Positions 53,519-62,772 of a DNA stretch of 64,000 bases are shown here, piece after piece. The translations under genes were made by a program, and so were the position numbers. The notes beneath the pieces are model-generated. The model worked only from the letters and a program-made list of their open reading frames with translations, ran no database searches and was not told the DNA's origin. How positions within the stretch are numbered: the stretch's first letter is position 1; each line of letters starts with the position of its first letter. Source of the stretch: DATGUN01 sp035301285 (GTDB lineage Bacteria > Bacillota > Bacilli > Bacillales > Amphibacillaceae); the NCBI GenBank assembly GCA_035301285.1, contig DATGUN010000012.1:62001-126000 (forward strand), written 5' to 3'.

Positions 53519-54832
53519 ATGAGTGAACAACCACAGAATGATTATGAACGTGAACCTGTACCAGCCGCTTTGAGACGAGGATGGCTGTCGATAAGCCTCG
53601 TATGGATCGCAGTCGGGATTGATTTATCTTCCATGCTTCTCGGGTCTCAACTGGCATCCGGTCTGAGTTTGTCAAAAGCCACTATCGCTATTATCATCGG
53701 CTCCCTTATTCTTGGTGTGATGAGTGCGATTTGTGCCTACGTTGGGGCAGTTACGAATTTATCGACTGCCATGATATCGCGGATTGTTTTCGGCGGAAAT
53801 GGTGCGAAAATTGTATCAGCCGTGCTCAGTTTTTCATTGCTTGGCTGGTTCGGGGTACAAGCTGGCTTCTTTGCTCAAAATGCCCGTGTCGCTATCGAGC
53901 AGGTATTCGGATTCAACATTCCTGAAAACATCCTTGCCGTTATCGGTGGTTTATTAATGATGTCGACGGCGATTATCGGATACAGATCAATAGAGAAGTT
54001 GAGCGTATTCGCGGTACCGTTATTATTCATACTTGTGACGCTCGCACTGTATATGGCGATTAAATCAAATGGCATGGCGTCATGGACAGCCTCGCCGGAC
54101 ACGGATAGCCCAATTCCGTTTGGTGTCGCGATATCGCTCGTTATCGGAATATTTGTGGCCGGGACTGTGACGACACCGGATGTGGCCAGATGGGCACGTT
54201 CGAAATTTGACGCAGCGCTGGCGGCATTTCTCGGATTTTTGATCGGGAACAGTTTTATGCTGATTATGGCATTATTATTGTCGAAAGTGATGTCGGATGA
54301 TAACTTGACGTACATCTTCCTGGCATTAGGACTCGGGATTCCATCTTTCTTTGTATTGACACTGGCCCAGTGGACAACGAATACGAATAATCTATATGGG
54401 TCAGGATTGGGATTATCGGTATTATTTCAGAATGTTTCCAAAGGATGGTTGACATTTTATGCCGGTATTTTTGCGACGGCAATGGCTTATTTCGGGATTT
54501 TCGATCACTTCACGACTTTTTTGGATGTCATCTCGATTTTGGTGCCGCCGATCGGGGGCGTTTATCTTGCGGAGTACTTTTTCGTCAATAAACGTAACTT
54601 CACATTTGAACATCAACTTTTTAATTGGCGGACATACTCCATAACGACGTGGGTATTGGCTTCTCTTATTTCATTCATGACATCACCTGTCCCATCGGGT
54701 CTAGGCTTGTTTGAAATAACGACGATTCCCGCACTGGACGGATTTTTAGCTGCACTGGTATTGCAAGTGATTATAGGAAAAATGTGGTGTTATTTTATGA
54801 CATCAGATAACAGCTTAAAGGAGGCAAACTGA
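53519..54832 (+). CDS. codB: NCS1-family permease (CodB-like)
   Basis: The 437-residue transporter with 12 predicted helices belongs to the nucleobase-cation-symport-1 family, nearest to cytosine permease CodB. Typical signs: N-terminal YEREPVPAALRRGWLS, the GSLILGVMSAICAYVGA helix and the long helix with LLGWFGVQAGFFAQNA (about residues 105-120). Start ATG 53519 is 8 bases after AAAGGAG. Its stop overlaps the next start (TGATG), so it is coupled to the hydantoinase-like gene. Cargo is probably a hydantoin, thiohydantoin or related ring compound, not necessarily cytosine. Confidence 0.83.
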   Translation: MSEQPQNDYEREPVPAALRRGWLSISLVWIAVGIDLSSMLLGSQLASGLSLSKATIAIIIGSLILGVMSAICAYVGAVTNLSTAMISRIVFGGNGAKIVSAVLSFSLLGWFGVQAGFFAQNARVAIEQVFGFNIPENILAVIGGLLMMSTAIIGYRSIEKLSVFAVPLLFILVTLALYMAIKSNGMASWTASPDTDSPIPFGVAISLVIGIFVAGTVTTPDVARWARSKFDAALAAFLGFLIGNSFMLIMALLLSKVMSDDNLTYIFLALGLGIPSFFVLTLAQWTTNTNNLYGSGLGLSVLFQNVSKGWLTFYAGIFATAMAYFGIFDHFTTFLDVISILVPPIGGVYLAEYFFVNKRNFTFEHQLFNWRTYSITTWVLASLISFMTSPVPSGLGLFEITTIPALDGFLAALVLQVIIGKMWCYFMTSDNSLKEAN

Positions 54833-56382
54833 TGAAGATTGGAATTGATGTAGGGGGAACAAACACCGATGCTGTCATCATTGATGGGAAAAAGGTGAAA
54901 GCATCCATCAAAACGGCAACAACACCGAATGTGCTGGATGGTATTGTAACGGCCCTGAAAAGTATGTTAAAACATGAAACGCCCGATAAAATCGAATCGG
55001 TGATGCTTGGGACAACTCATTTTGCGAATGCACTGGTTGAAGGGAAGCGTTTATCGAAGACAGCGGTTGTTCGATTGGGTTATCCATACGGACAGGCGCT
55101 GCCGCCATTCGTCAACTTTCCCGAACATCTTAAAACGCATATGAAAGGACCCATTTATATTTTACCAGGTGGACACGAATTTGATGGAAGAGAAATAACA
55201 CCATTCGATGCCTGTAAGGTCGAAGAAGCAGCGAAAGAAATTGCAAGTGCCGGGATACATACGGTGGCGGTCGCTTCTCCGTTCAGTCCGGTGAATAGCG
55301 AACTCGAGAAACAAACAGCAGTTATTTTAAAACGACATATCCCAAATGTGCGATTGACCATGTCAGCGGAAATCGGTTCAGTCGGTTTGCTGGAAAGGGA
55401 AAATGCTGCGATTCTGAATGCGTCACTGCTCCCGTTAGCTGATGAGATTGTCGATGCTTTGGATGAAACATTAAAAGGGCTCGGGCTTGATTGTCCTTTC
55501 TATTTAACGCAGAACGATGGGACGTTGATGAATGTCGATTTTGCCAAAAAATATCCAGTTCTCACAATCGCATCTGGACCGACCAACAGTATGCGCGGTG
55601 CCGCTTATTTATCTGGAAAAGAGGATGCGCTCGTCATCGATGTCGGTGGAACAACTGCAGATGTTGGCGTTCTCGTGAATGGTTTTCCGAGACCGGCAGC
55701 GACAATCACCGAAATTGCTGATGTCCGGACGAACTTCCGCATGCCTGACGTATATTCTCTGGGACTGGGTGGTGGCACAAAAGTTCAATACACATCCGGC
55801 AAAGAACCTGTCATTGGACCGGAAAGTACTGGCAGCCACATCCGTGAGGAAGCCTTTGTTTTTGGCGGGAATACACTGACGATGACCGACGTGATTGCCG
55901 CCGCCGATATACATGTACTTGGGGAAAAAGAAAATGTGCCTTTATCGCAAGCGGAGGCACATGACATATTGCATCATTCCGAGGAAATGGTATCAAAAAT
56001 CGTGGACCGGATGAAACCAAGCAAAGAAGCTATTCCGGCAATTTTAGTCGGAGGGGGCTCGATTATCATCCCGACATTGGAAAAGGGCATTTCTGAAGTA
56101 GTTCGTCCTGAACATTTTTCTGTTGCGAATGCGATCGGTGCTGCCATTTCGCAAGTCGGTGGGGAAATCGATCAAATTTTTTCTTTGGATGGAGTGTCCC
56201 GTGAGACAGTCGTCCAAAAAGCGAAAGAGGAAGCGACGAAACAGGCTGTGACAGCAGGAGCCGATCCGGATACAGTTGAAATTGTTGAATTTGCAGAGGT
56301 TCCGCTCGCTTATTTACCAGGAAATGCATCAAGATTTTTAGTGAAAGCGGTTGGGGATTTGAAAGGAGATGATGCATCATGA
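54832..56382 (+). CDS. Hydantoinase/oxoprolinase family protein
   Basis: The 516-residue protein has the HyuA N-terminal domain (IDVGGTNTDAVIIDGKKVKAS, residues 4-24) and hydantoinase A domain (LVIDVGGTTADVGVLVNGF at about 264-282, an ASKHA-type ATP site), but is shorter than classic HyuA (about 700 residues), as is usual for versions paired with DUF917 proteins. It would use ATP in opening or activating a five-membered ring. ATG 54832 overlaps the permease stop and its own stop overlaps the next ATG, so the three products are made together. Confidence 0.87.
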   Translation: MKIGIDVGGTNTDAVIIDGKKVKASIKTATTPNVLDGIVTALKSMLKHETPDKIESVMLGTTHFANALVEGKRLSKTAVVRLGYPYGQALPPFVNFPEHLKTHMKGPIYILPGGHEFDGREITPFDACKVEEAAKEIASAGIHTVAVASPFSPVNSELEKQTAVILKRHIPNVRLTMSAEIGSVGLLERENAAILNASLLPLADEIVDALDETLKGLGLDCPFYLTQNDGTLMNVDFAKKYPVLTIASGPTNSMRGAAYLSGKEDALVIDVGGTTADVGVLVNGFPRPAATITEIADVRTNFRMPDVYSLGLGGGTKVQYTSGKEPVIGPESTGSHIREEAFVFGGNTLTMTDVIAAADIHVLGEKENVPLSQAEAHDILHHSEEMVSKIVDRMKPSKEAIPAILVGGGSIIIPTLEKGISEVVRPEHFSVANAIGAAISQVGGEIDQIFSLDGVSRETVVQKAKEEATKQAVTAGADPDTVEIVEFAEVPLAYLPGNASRFLVKAVGDLKGDDAS

Positions 56383-57461
56383 GCTGGAATATAACATTAG
56401 AGGATCTTTCGGCCATAGCGATTGGAGCAGGTGTGCTCGGCACAGGAGGTGGAGGTGATCCATACTTATCACAGCTGCAGCTCACGGAGATGCTGAAAAA
56501 TGGGAAAACAGTTGAAATCATCTCTGCGGAAGAACTGGATGACGGAAGCCTTGGATGCGGTATTTCCGGAATGGGGGCTCCGACAATCGGCGTGGAAAAA
56601 CTTCCGGCGGGAGATGAAATGTGGGAATCCGTTAAAGGTCTTCAAACGCATTTGCATAGGGATTTTGAATTTCTCGTCATTGGTGAAATTGGTGGCGGAA
56701 ACGCGATTGAAGGACTTATTGCTGGTGCTGCGTCAGGTCTTCCGGTTATTGATGCCGACCCGATGGGGCGTGCATTTCCAGAATTGCAGATGGATACGTT
56801 CATGATCAATGGTGTCAAACCTTCACCGTTCGGACTAGCGGATGGTCTCGGAAATTCATCAGTCATGCATGTGAATGATCCTTATACGGCCGAACGGATG
56901 GGCCGCGCGTTGACGATTGAAATGGGAGGGACCAGTGCCTTGGCGCTTCCTGTCATTAATGGCAGGCAGGTGAAGGATTACGGCATTCACGGGACACTTT
57001 CTTTATGTTTGACCATCGGAAAAGCGATTATTGAAGCGAAAAAAGATAAAGATGATGTTATCGAAAAAGTGGAATCTGTCATTCCAGCAGAGCTGCTTTT
57101 TACAGGAAAAGTCATCGATGTCGACCGCCAAACAACAGGTGGCTTTGCAAGAGGTGAAGTTGTGCTGGAAGGTCTTGAGGATTTTACAGGGTCGGAAATG
57201 CGTATCAAGATACAGAATGAATTTCTCGTTGCCTATCGAGACGGAAAACCAGTTGCAATGGTACCTGATTTAATCAGTGTACTGGATGCAGAAAATGGTT
57301 TGCCGATCGGAACAGAATCATTACGGTACGGCATCCGATTGAACGTCCTTGGTATGCCTGCCTCAGAAAAATTAGTGACGGAAAAGGCGTTAGATGTTAT
57401 TGGGCCACGTGCATTTGGGTATGATATGGACTTTGAACCCCTGAAGATCAGTCGAACATAA
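56379..57461 (+). CDS. DUF917 protein (S-methyl thiohydantoin desulfurase-type domain)
   Basis: The 360-residue protein covers the whole DUF917 family, now linked to S-methyl thiohydantoin desulfurase in domain databases as I recall. It opens with GAGVLGTGGGGDPY (about residues 16-29) and shows GEIGGGNAIEGLI (about 101-113), DADPMGRAFPE and a TGKVIDVDRQTTGGFARG stretch (about 241-258). Its ATGA start overlaps the stop of the hydantoinase-like gene. Permease, ATP-dependent ring-opening protein and DUF917 form a compact catabolic unit. The substrate here is not proven. Confidence 0.85.
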   Translation: MSWNITLEDLSAIAIGAGVLGTGGGGDPYLSQLQLTEMLKNGKTVEIISAEELDDGSLGCGISGMGAPTIGVEKLPAGDEMWESVKGLQTHLHRDFEFLVIGEIGGGNAIEGLIAGAASGLPVIDADPMGRAFPELQMDTFMINGVKPSPFGLADGLGNSSVMHVNDPYTAERMGRALTIEMGGTSALALPVINGRQVKDYGIHGTLSLCLTIGKAIIEAKKDKDDVIEKVESVIPAELLFTGKVIDVDRQTTGGFARGEVVLEGLEDFTGSEMRIKIQNEFLVAYRDGKPVAMVPDLISVLDAENGLPIGTESLRYGIRLNVLGMPASEKLVTEKALDVIGPRAFGYDMDFEPLKISRT

Positions 57462-57484
57462 CATAAAGAATACATGACGATTCA

Positions 57485-57522
57485 TTGAACCGTGGGAGAA
57501 ATCCTCCGGTTCATGTTTTTTT
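57485..57522 (+). terminator. Terminator after the DUF917 gene
   Basis: GAACCG..GGGAG and CCTCCGGTTC pair around AAAT, followed after ATG by seven T. Confidence 0.75.
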
Positions 57523-57719
57523 GGTATGGGATGTCAGTGTAAATGGTGAGAAATCATTTCAAGGATCATGCCCTGAATCGTCCCTTCAAGAGGCGACCTA
57601 GTCGTTTTCATAGTATGTCCCTGGAGGATCAACAATGGTTAACTTCAGATATTTATGGGTATTGCTTTTATAGTAGCAGTTTTGAGTTACATATAAGCAA
57701 TTTTCTTGGAGGGATCTGT

Positions 57720-58373
57720 ATCATAAAGAAAGGATTAGGTGTTGTTTTTGTCGTATGCTTTTTAGTGATGGCAGGTTGTACCGGCAGCAAGGAAGATAAA
57801 GATACAGAAGATAACGGAACGAACATAGATGAACAAAAGAATGACGACTCAGAAGCGAAACATCCAGATGGAGATGATGGGTTAATATGGGGCGATGCAA
57901 GTGATTTTGGTGTCGTTCTTTCCCATGGAGCTGTCTATGATGCGAAAAGTTGGGAAGAAGAGGCGGAAAAGCTTGCTGATGAGGGGATGACTGTATATGC
58001 CGTTGAAGATACAGATCCGGAAGTGTTGATTGAAGCCGCCGACATGTTAAAAGATGAATATGGTGCGGAGAAAACGGCTATCATTGGCGCCAGTGCTGGT
58101 GGTCAGAGCTCTATCGATGCTTTGGTTCAGAAGGACGCTGACTTTGATCAGGTTGTCCTGTTATCTCCGGGTGGTGATGCAACAGAAATAGAAGATATCC
58201 CTGTCCTCGTCATTTACAGTGAGGATGAAGGATTTGATGAACTCGAAGAAAATAAAGGGAGTAATATTGAAACCATCGCTATATCTGGCAACGCACATGC
58301 GCAAGAATTATTTGATGATGAAGAGTCCAGTGAAAAGACAATGGATTCTATTATAGAATTTCTAGAAGAATAG
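57720..58373 (+). CDS. Acidic lipoprotein with alpha/beta-hydrolase-like domain, atypical start codon
   Basis: The mature part is clear: a signal peptide rich in Val/Phe, lipobox MAGC, an acidic Lys/Asp/Glu tether, then a domain of about 160 residues with GVVLSHGAVYDAKSW, a nucleophile-elbow motif IGASAGGQSS, LLSPGGDATE and a C-terminal GNAHAQELF with a possible catalytic His. So it is a surface esterase-like lipoprotein of unknown substrate. No ATG, GTG or TTG lies in frame at the right place: GGAGGG (57708-57713) is followed by ATCTGT then ATC (57720) and ATA (57723). The nearest in-frame ATG (57614) and GTG/ATG at 57543 would bury the signal peptide behind 36-60 polar residues. Either ATC/ATA is used or the start has mutated. 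Confidence 0.65.
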   Translation: MIKKGLGVVFVVCFLVMAGCTGSKEDKDTEDNGTNIDEQKNDDSEAKHPDGDDGLIWGDASDFGVVLSHGAVYDAKSWEEEAEKLADEGMTVYAVEDTDPEVLIEAADMLKDEYGAEKTAIIGASAGGQSSIDALVQKDADFDQVVLLSPGGDATEIEDIPVLVIYSEDEGFDELEENKGSNIETIAISGNAHAQELFDDEESSEKTMDSIIEFLEE

Positions 58374-58449
58374 TGCTGTGATTGAGTGTAACAGTTTTTG
58401 AAGTCGTTTTGGACGAAAGATTGAATAGTGAATGAATGTTGATAGATCC

Positions 58450-59115
58450 AAGAAGAGATTTTCGAACCAGGGACGGGTCTTGATCGAATTCTAGTGGTGT
58501 TTACGGTTGGAAATTGCATCAAGGATGGTTCTTGATTGAAAAATGGCGTTGTTCGGGGTGCAGAATTGCATCAAGGATGGTTCTTGATTGAAAAACGAGG
58601 GTACTTGAGGGTCGGAATTGCATCAAGGATGGTTCTTGATTGAAAAATGAGGGTGCTTGAGGTTCAAAATTCAATCAAGGAAGGTTCTTGATTGAAAAAT
58701 GAGGGTGTTCGAGGTTCGAAATTGAATCAAGATTGGTTCTTGATTGAAAAACAGGGGTGCTCGAGGTTCAAAATTCAATCAAGGGAGGTCCTTGATTGAA
58801 AAACGAGGGTGCTTGAGGTTCAAAATTCAATCAAGAGAGGTCCTTGATTGAAAAACGAGGGTGTTTGAGGTTCAAAATTCAATCAAGAGAGGTCCTTGAT
58901 TGAAAAACGAGGGTGCTCGAGGGTCGAAATTCAATCAAGGAAGGTTCTTGATTGAAAAATGAGGGTGTTCGAGGTGCGGAATTGCATCAAGGATGGTTCT
59001 TGATTGAAAAATGAGGGTGTTCGAGGTTCAAAATTCAATCAAGAGAGGTCCTTGATTGAAAAACGAGGGTGTTCGAGGGTCGAAATTGAATCAAAAGAGG
59101 TTCTTGATGTCGTTA
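58450..59115. repeat. Tandem array of 52-bp hairpin-forming repeats
   Basis: CTTGATTG recurs at exactly 52-base intervals: 58531, 58583, 58635, 58687, 58739, 58791, 58843, 58895, 58947, 58999 and 59051, with diverged end copies at 58479 and 59103, about 13 units in all. Each unit contains TTCAATCAAG-N7-CTTGATTGAA or a close variant, a 10-bp palindromic stem, followed by a G-rich segment (GAGGGTG..CGAGG). Some units carry TTGCATCAAG in the left arm and so pair less well. No coding frame is common to the units. The array fills the gap between the lipoprotein gene and the minus-strand acetamidase. Confidence 0.92.
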
Positions 59116-59207
59116 ACAGTAGGGGATCATGATTAAATGAAAATTGTTATCCCTATCCGTATTTAAGAACCATTTCACAAACATTGAATGGATTCATTAC
59201 TTTAGAA

Positions 59208-59242
59208 TCAACAAAAAGAGAAAAGCACCATTGGCTTTTCTC
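59208..59242 (-). terminator. Terminator after the acetamidase gene
   Basis: GAGAAAAGC/GCTTTTCTC, 9 perfect pairs with a 7-base loop, followed by TTTTTGTT on the minus strand. Confidence 0.8.
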
Positions 59243-59257
59243 CATTATCGAACTGTT

Positions 59258-60547
59258 TTATTCATACCGGGATTGAACTAATTCCAATAGTCCTGTGTTT
59301 TCCAAATACTGTTTTGGGGCGAGGAATGTTACCGTCACAACACCAGGATTCCGTCCGATTTGAATCGATCCGGTGATGGTGGCGCGGTTCATGATTTCCG
59401 GAACAGTGGTATTGAATAGTTTTGCGGCACGTTCCATTCCATTATCTGTCGCGTCATTCAATGTAGCGCCACTGCCAATGAATGAAATCGGATATGATTC
59501 TTCCGGCTCTACATTCCACTTTGCACTTAGTGCTTGTGCTTCACGTTTTTCTTCGTCACTGAACGGTTTTGCCAAATAGGGAAGATCTTCTTCAAGTGGC
59601 AATAGAACAGGCCCGTTGATAGGCAAATCTTTGATGACATGTGCTTGAAGATTCACGATTCCAGCTACGTCTGTCGTATGTCCGGCAATTTCACCATCAC
59701 CTTGCATGGCATGCATATCGCCAAGGTATACACCCCCACCGGGAACTTTAACTGGACAAATGAGCACAGCACCTGCACGAACACGGTTAACATCCATATG
59801 CCCATCTGTTCGATCTTCAATCTGTTCCTTGGTCATCCCATAATCATGCGGGGCATTGATTAAAAACTGAGCAAAATCTCCCGCATTATGCGAGTCCGGA
59901 AAAGCACGCGCCGGCGTTGTTCCGAGTTGTCCCAGAAACGGCCTGAAACGAGCAATTGCACCTGGTATATCGTACGGTGCAAACGTTACAATTGGGTTTT
60001 GGATGGAAGATTCAGGTGTACACATATACTTTTTAGCATCATGAGCGACTTTCTCGGCACCATTTTTGTCTAGCGTCATTCCGACAGACTTTTTATCATT
60101 GAAAGCCATCGTATAGGCATTCGTAAAAATAAAAGGTGTGACGTCTTCACCACAATGCTTACACCGAACTGCGCCTTGGCCAATTCCCTCTGTAACGGTT
60201 TCAGGATTGGTTGTCCCGCAATTTGGGCATTTTCCATCGACAAAGGGATCGCCAGTGAATTTACCTTCAACAGGTTCATCATTTCCTGAGGCGGTGGCAA
60301 TAGAGGTCACTTCAATGGACTTGATGTGGATCGCGATTGCATCACCGATTTCCGCACCTTCCACATAAACTGGCTTGGTCACTTCATGTCCACCCTTGAG
60401 CTCAGGTGTAATCATCGGTCCCCAGCATCCTGGTGCTGTATTTGCTACAATATAACCACCATCTTGTACCTTGTATTCCATTTCCTTATCCGGATCCAGA
60501 ACACCATCCGTAAAGGTGTTGACGAAAACTGTTTTCTCTGCGTGCAT
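59258..60547 (-). CDS. Acetamidase/formamidase family protein with zinc-ribbon insert
   Basis: The 429-residue amidase belongs to the FmdA/AmdA family, which hydrolyses short aliphatic amides such as formamide or acetamide to ammonia and acid. Family blocks: GCWGPMITP (about residues 40-48), GAEIGDAIAIHI (about 66-77), FRPFLGQLGTTPA (about 203-215) and GGGVYLGDMHAMQGDGEIAGH (about 270-290). An internal CPNCG...CKHCG pair (about 106-134) makes a small zinc ribbon, seen in a subset of the family. Start ATG 60547 lies 8 bases after AAAGGG; the in-frame GTG at 60556 overlaps that site. Monocistronic. Confidence 0.87.
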   Translation of the reverse strand: MHAEKTVFVNTFTDGVLDPDKEMEYKVQDGGYIVANTAPGCWGPMITPELKGGHEVTKPVYVEGAEIGDAIAIHIKSIEVTSIATASGNDEPVEGKFTGDPFVDGKCPNCGTTNPETVTEGIGQGAVRCKHCGEDVTPFIFTNAYTMAFNDKKSVGMTLDKNGAEKVAHDAKKYMCTPESSIQNPIVTFAPYDIPGAIARFRPFLGQLGTTPARAFPDSHNAGDFAQFLINAPHDYGMTKEQIEDRTDGHMDVNRVRAGAVLICPVKVPGGGVYLGDMHAMQGDGEIAGHTTDVAGIVNLQAHVIKDLPINGPVLLPLEEDLPYLAKPFSDEEKREAQALSAKWNVEPEESYPISFIGSGATLNDATDNGMERAAKLFNTTVPEIMNRATITGSIQIGRNPGVVTVTFLAPKQYLENTGLLELVQSRYE

Positions 60548-60596
60548 GACCGTCACCCTTTCTGATTATATTAAATCTGATAGATTCTCTTTTATG

Positions 60597-60612
60597 GAAA
60601 CGCTTTACCAAA
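60597..60612 (-). promoter_or_regulatory. LacI/CcpA-type palindrome upstream of the acetamidase gene
   Basis: TGGAAACGCTTTACCA has the outer TGG/CCA and a central AAACGCTTT as in cre-like or other LacI-family sites, but exceeds the cre length by two bases. A weak call. Confidence 0.3.
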
Positions 60613-60824
60613 AGAATCTATAAAACAACTTGATATCTAACATAAGAGACTATTATATATGAGCCTCTGATTTGAATATACCATATTGTTTGAAACAACT
60701 CACTAAAAGCGCTTGTAAGGCTTTTTTTCAATTTAAGATTCTTTGAATTCATCAAACAAAAATAATGATTTTGGGTTAACACGTTATCATAAAATCAAAA
60801 TGATAGAAAAGGCAATTCATTGAA

Positions 60825-62246
60825 TTATTGATTTTCTCTTTCTTGTCGCTGCTGTCGGTTGAAAGTGATTCCGATATAGATGCCTGCTGGAATGGTAAGT
60901 AGCGTAACGATGCCAATGATGAGGTAAGCTTCGTTGATAGCGGACATTTCAGCGATCTTCCGGGTTTCACCAGCATCCATCAATGTCATTTTCCTGAGTT
61001 GGAAATATATCGAGATAAATACGACACCCAGTGCAGAGCCCATGCGCCGAACGACATTGTTTATCGTGGACCCCTGAGTGATGAATTCATCGGAAACAGC
61101 GTTGAGTCCAGTCGTGTTGGAAGGCATATTTGTAAAGCCCATTCCAATTCCCCGCAGTGCCATCAAGACAACGATGACCCAAAGGGATGTGTCGACGGTG
61201 ACAAAGAAAAACATAAACATCATGATGGTTGTGATAGCGAGTCCAAACGGCACAACCGCTTTGGGTCCTTTTCGATCAAGGATGCGTCCACCGATATTCA
61301 TGAAAACGCCTGTCAAGGCAGCGGAAGGAATGAGGACAAGCCCTGTGACGAGCGCACTATAACCGTAAACACTTTGAATTAAAAATGGCAGCAGGAAAAT
61401 ACTCGTAAATAAACCAATGGTGCCTACTGTAGAAATCCACACTGATAAAGCGAAGGGGGCTACCCGGAAAAGTGAAAGTTCCAAAAGGGGGTCATCTTTT
61501 CGTTTTGAAACGTTCACGAACAATGCCAGACATACTAAACCGAAAGCCGCAACAAACAGATTGAACGGATTTGTTAACTGGTCAAGATCTTGCATCCGAT
61601 TAAACGCCAATAAAATGGAGCCGACGCCTAATGTGACCGTGATGAACCCCAACAGGTCAAATTTTTTATCTGGATTTCTGGCTGGTTTCTCTAAATAGCG
61701 GACCGACATGACCAGTCCGAGCAATCCCGTTGGAACGTTTGCCAGAAACAACCATCGCCAATGGAAATGGTCGACGATAAGACCCCCCAACGTCGGCCCT
61801 ATAGCGGGTGCAACCATGGCAGCGATGCCATAGACACCCATCGCTTTCCCGCGCTCATACTTGGGAAATACCTCAAAAATCAACGCCATCGCAAGGGGTA
61901 TCATTACACCGCCGGCTGCTCCTTGAACAGCACGGAAAAATATGATGGAACCTAAGTCCCATGATAATGATCCAAGCAGCGATCCTGTGATAAATACACT
62001 CAAACCCATTATAAATAGATTTTTTTTGCCTATTTTTTCACTGAAGTATCCTGTGAGCGGCATTGCCATCCCCATTGCTACCATAAAAATGGTCAGTACC
62101 CAACTGACGGAAACCTCGTCAGCATCAAAAATTTTCCTGAAATAGGGTAAAGCGGGATTCATCATACTATTATTCAAAATCATCGTAAATGCGCCCAGCA
62201 GGACAGATATGACAACAAGCCATTTTTTCGGAATTCTTTTACGCAT
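60825..62246 (-). CDS. MFS drug exporter, DHA2 (EmrB/QacA) family
   Basis: The 473-residue membrane protein has 14 predicted helices, the DHA2 hallmark. Motif A-like GYFSEKIGKKN lies in the loop after helix 2 (about residues 62-72), motif B-like RAVQGAAGGVMIPLA after it (about 104-118), and motif C with GPTLGGLIVDHFHWRWLF (about 147-164). Such proteins expel toxic cations or drugs by proton antiport. Start ATG 62246 has GGAGGG 11 bases upstream. It stands alone on the minus strand without a regulator beside it. Confidence 0.88.
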   Translation of the reverse strand: MRKRIPKKWLVVISVLLGAFTMILNNSMMNPALPYFRKIFDADEVSVSWVLTIFMVAMGMAMPLTGYFSEKIGKKNLFIMGLSVFITGSLLGSLSWDLGSIIFFRAVQGAAGGVMIPLAMALIFEVFPKYERGKAMGVYGIAAMVAPAIGPTLGGLIVDHFHWRWLFLANVPTGLLGLVMSVRYLEKPARNPDKKFDLLGFITVTLGVGSILLAFNRMQDLDQLTNPFNLFVAAFGLVCLALFVNVSKRKDDPLLELSLFRVAPFALSVWISTVGTIGLFTSIFLLPFLIQSVYGYSALVTGLVLIPSAALTGVFMNIGGRILDRKGPKAVVPFGLAITTIMMFMFFFVTVDTSLWVIVVLMALRGIGMGFTNMPSNTTGLNAVSDEFITQGSTINNVVRRMGSALGVVFISIYFQLRKMTLMDAGETRKIAEMSAINEAYLIIGIVTLLTIPAGIYIGITFNRQQRQERENQ

Positions 62247-62772
62247 GTCGATGTCTGCCCTCCGATACGTTCCACATAAAAGTAGTCTTGCGTTCTACTT
62301 TAACATGATATGGATTCAAGGTTTAGCAATTGAAACGATATATAGGGCTAATAGGTTGATAGAGGTAGCGTTCATTCCATTCATCTACGCCTGATTAAAA
62401 ACCAACAATCATTTCCCCTTATAATGACAGAACACCTATTAGCCGTTCAATAAAGATACCGGCCACGAATACCATCAAGTATCCTCTCTCCATATTAAAA
62501 CATATTAAAAATGTGAGAATGGTACTATACAATTTATTTACCCATTCCATTTTCAGATGTCCTTTATGCCAAACGTCAATCAAGATGTCTTGGTATGACA
62601 CACCTGTATGACGTTAGCGCTTTCAAAAAAATGTTTCATATCGTGATACTAAATACCTAAGGGAGATAACATAGAAATGTGAAGAACCGTGAAATCCGTC
62701 ATATCCGCAATTGCTTGGTTATGCACTTTTTGGTAATCTTAATGAAGACTATTAAAAGTGGAGGTGGAAAGT
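62247..62772. promoter_or_regulatory. Divergent intergenic region
   Basis: No gene is supported. GTTAGCGCTTTCA (62613-62625) resembles a cre box with two mismatches. Promoters for the MFS gene (minus) and for the secreted-protein gene (plus) must lie here. Confidence 0.35.

Noticed and set aside
58450..59115. Possible CRISPR array
   Set aside because: The whole 52-base unit repeats without unique spacers, units are contiguous, and no cas genes are in the window.
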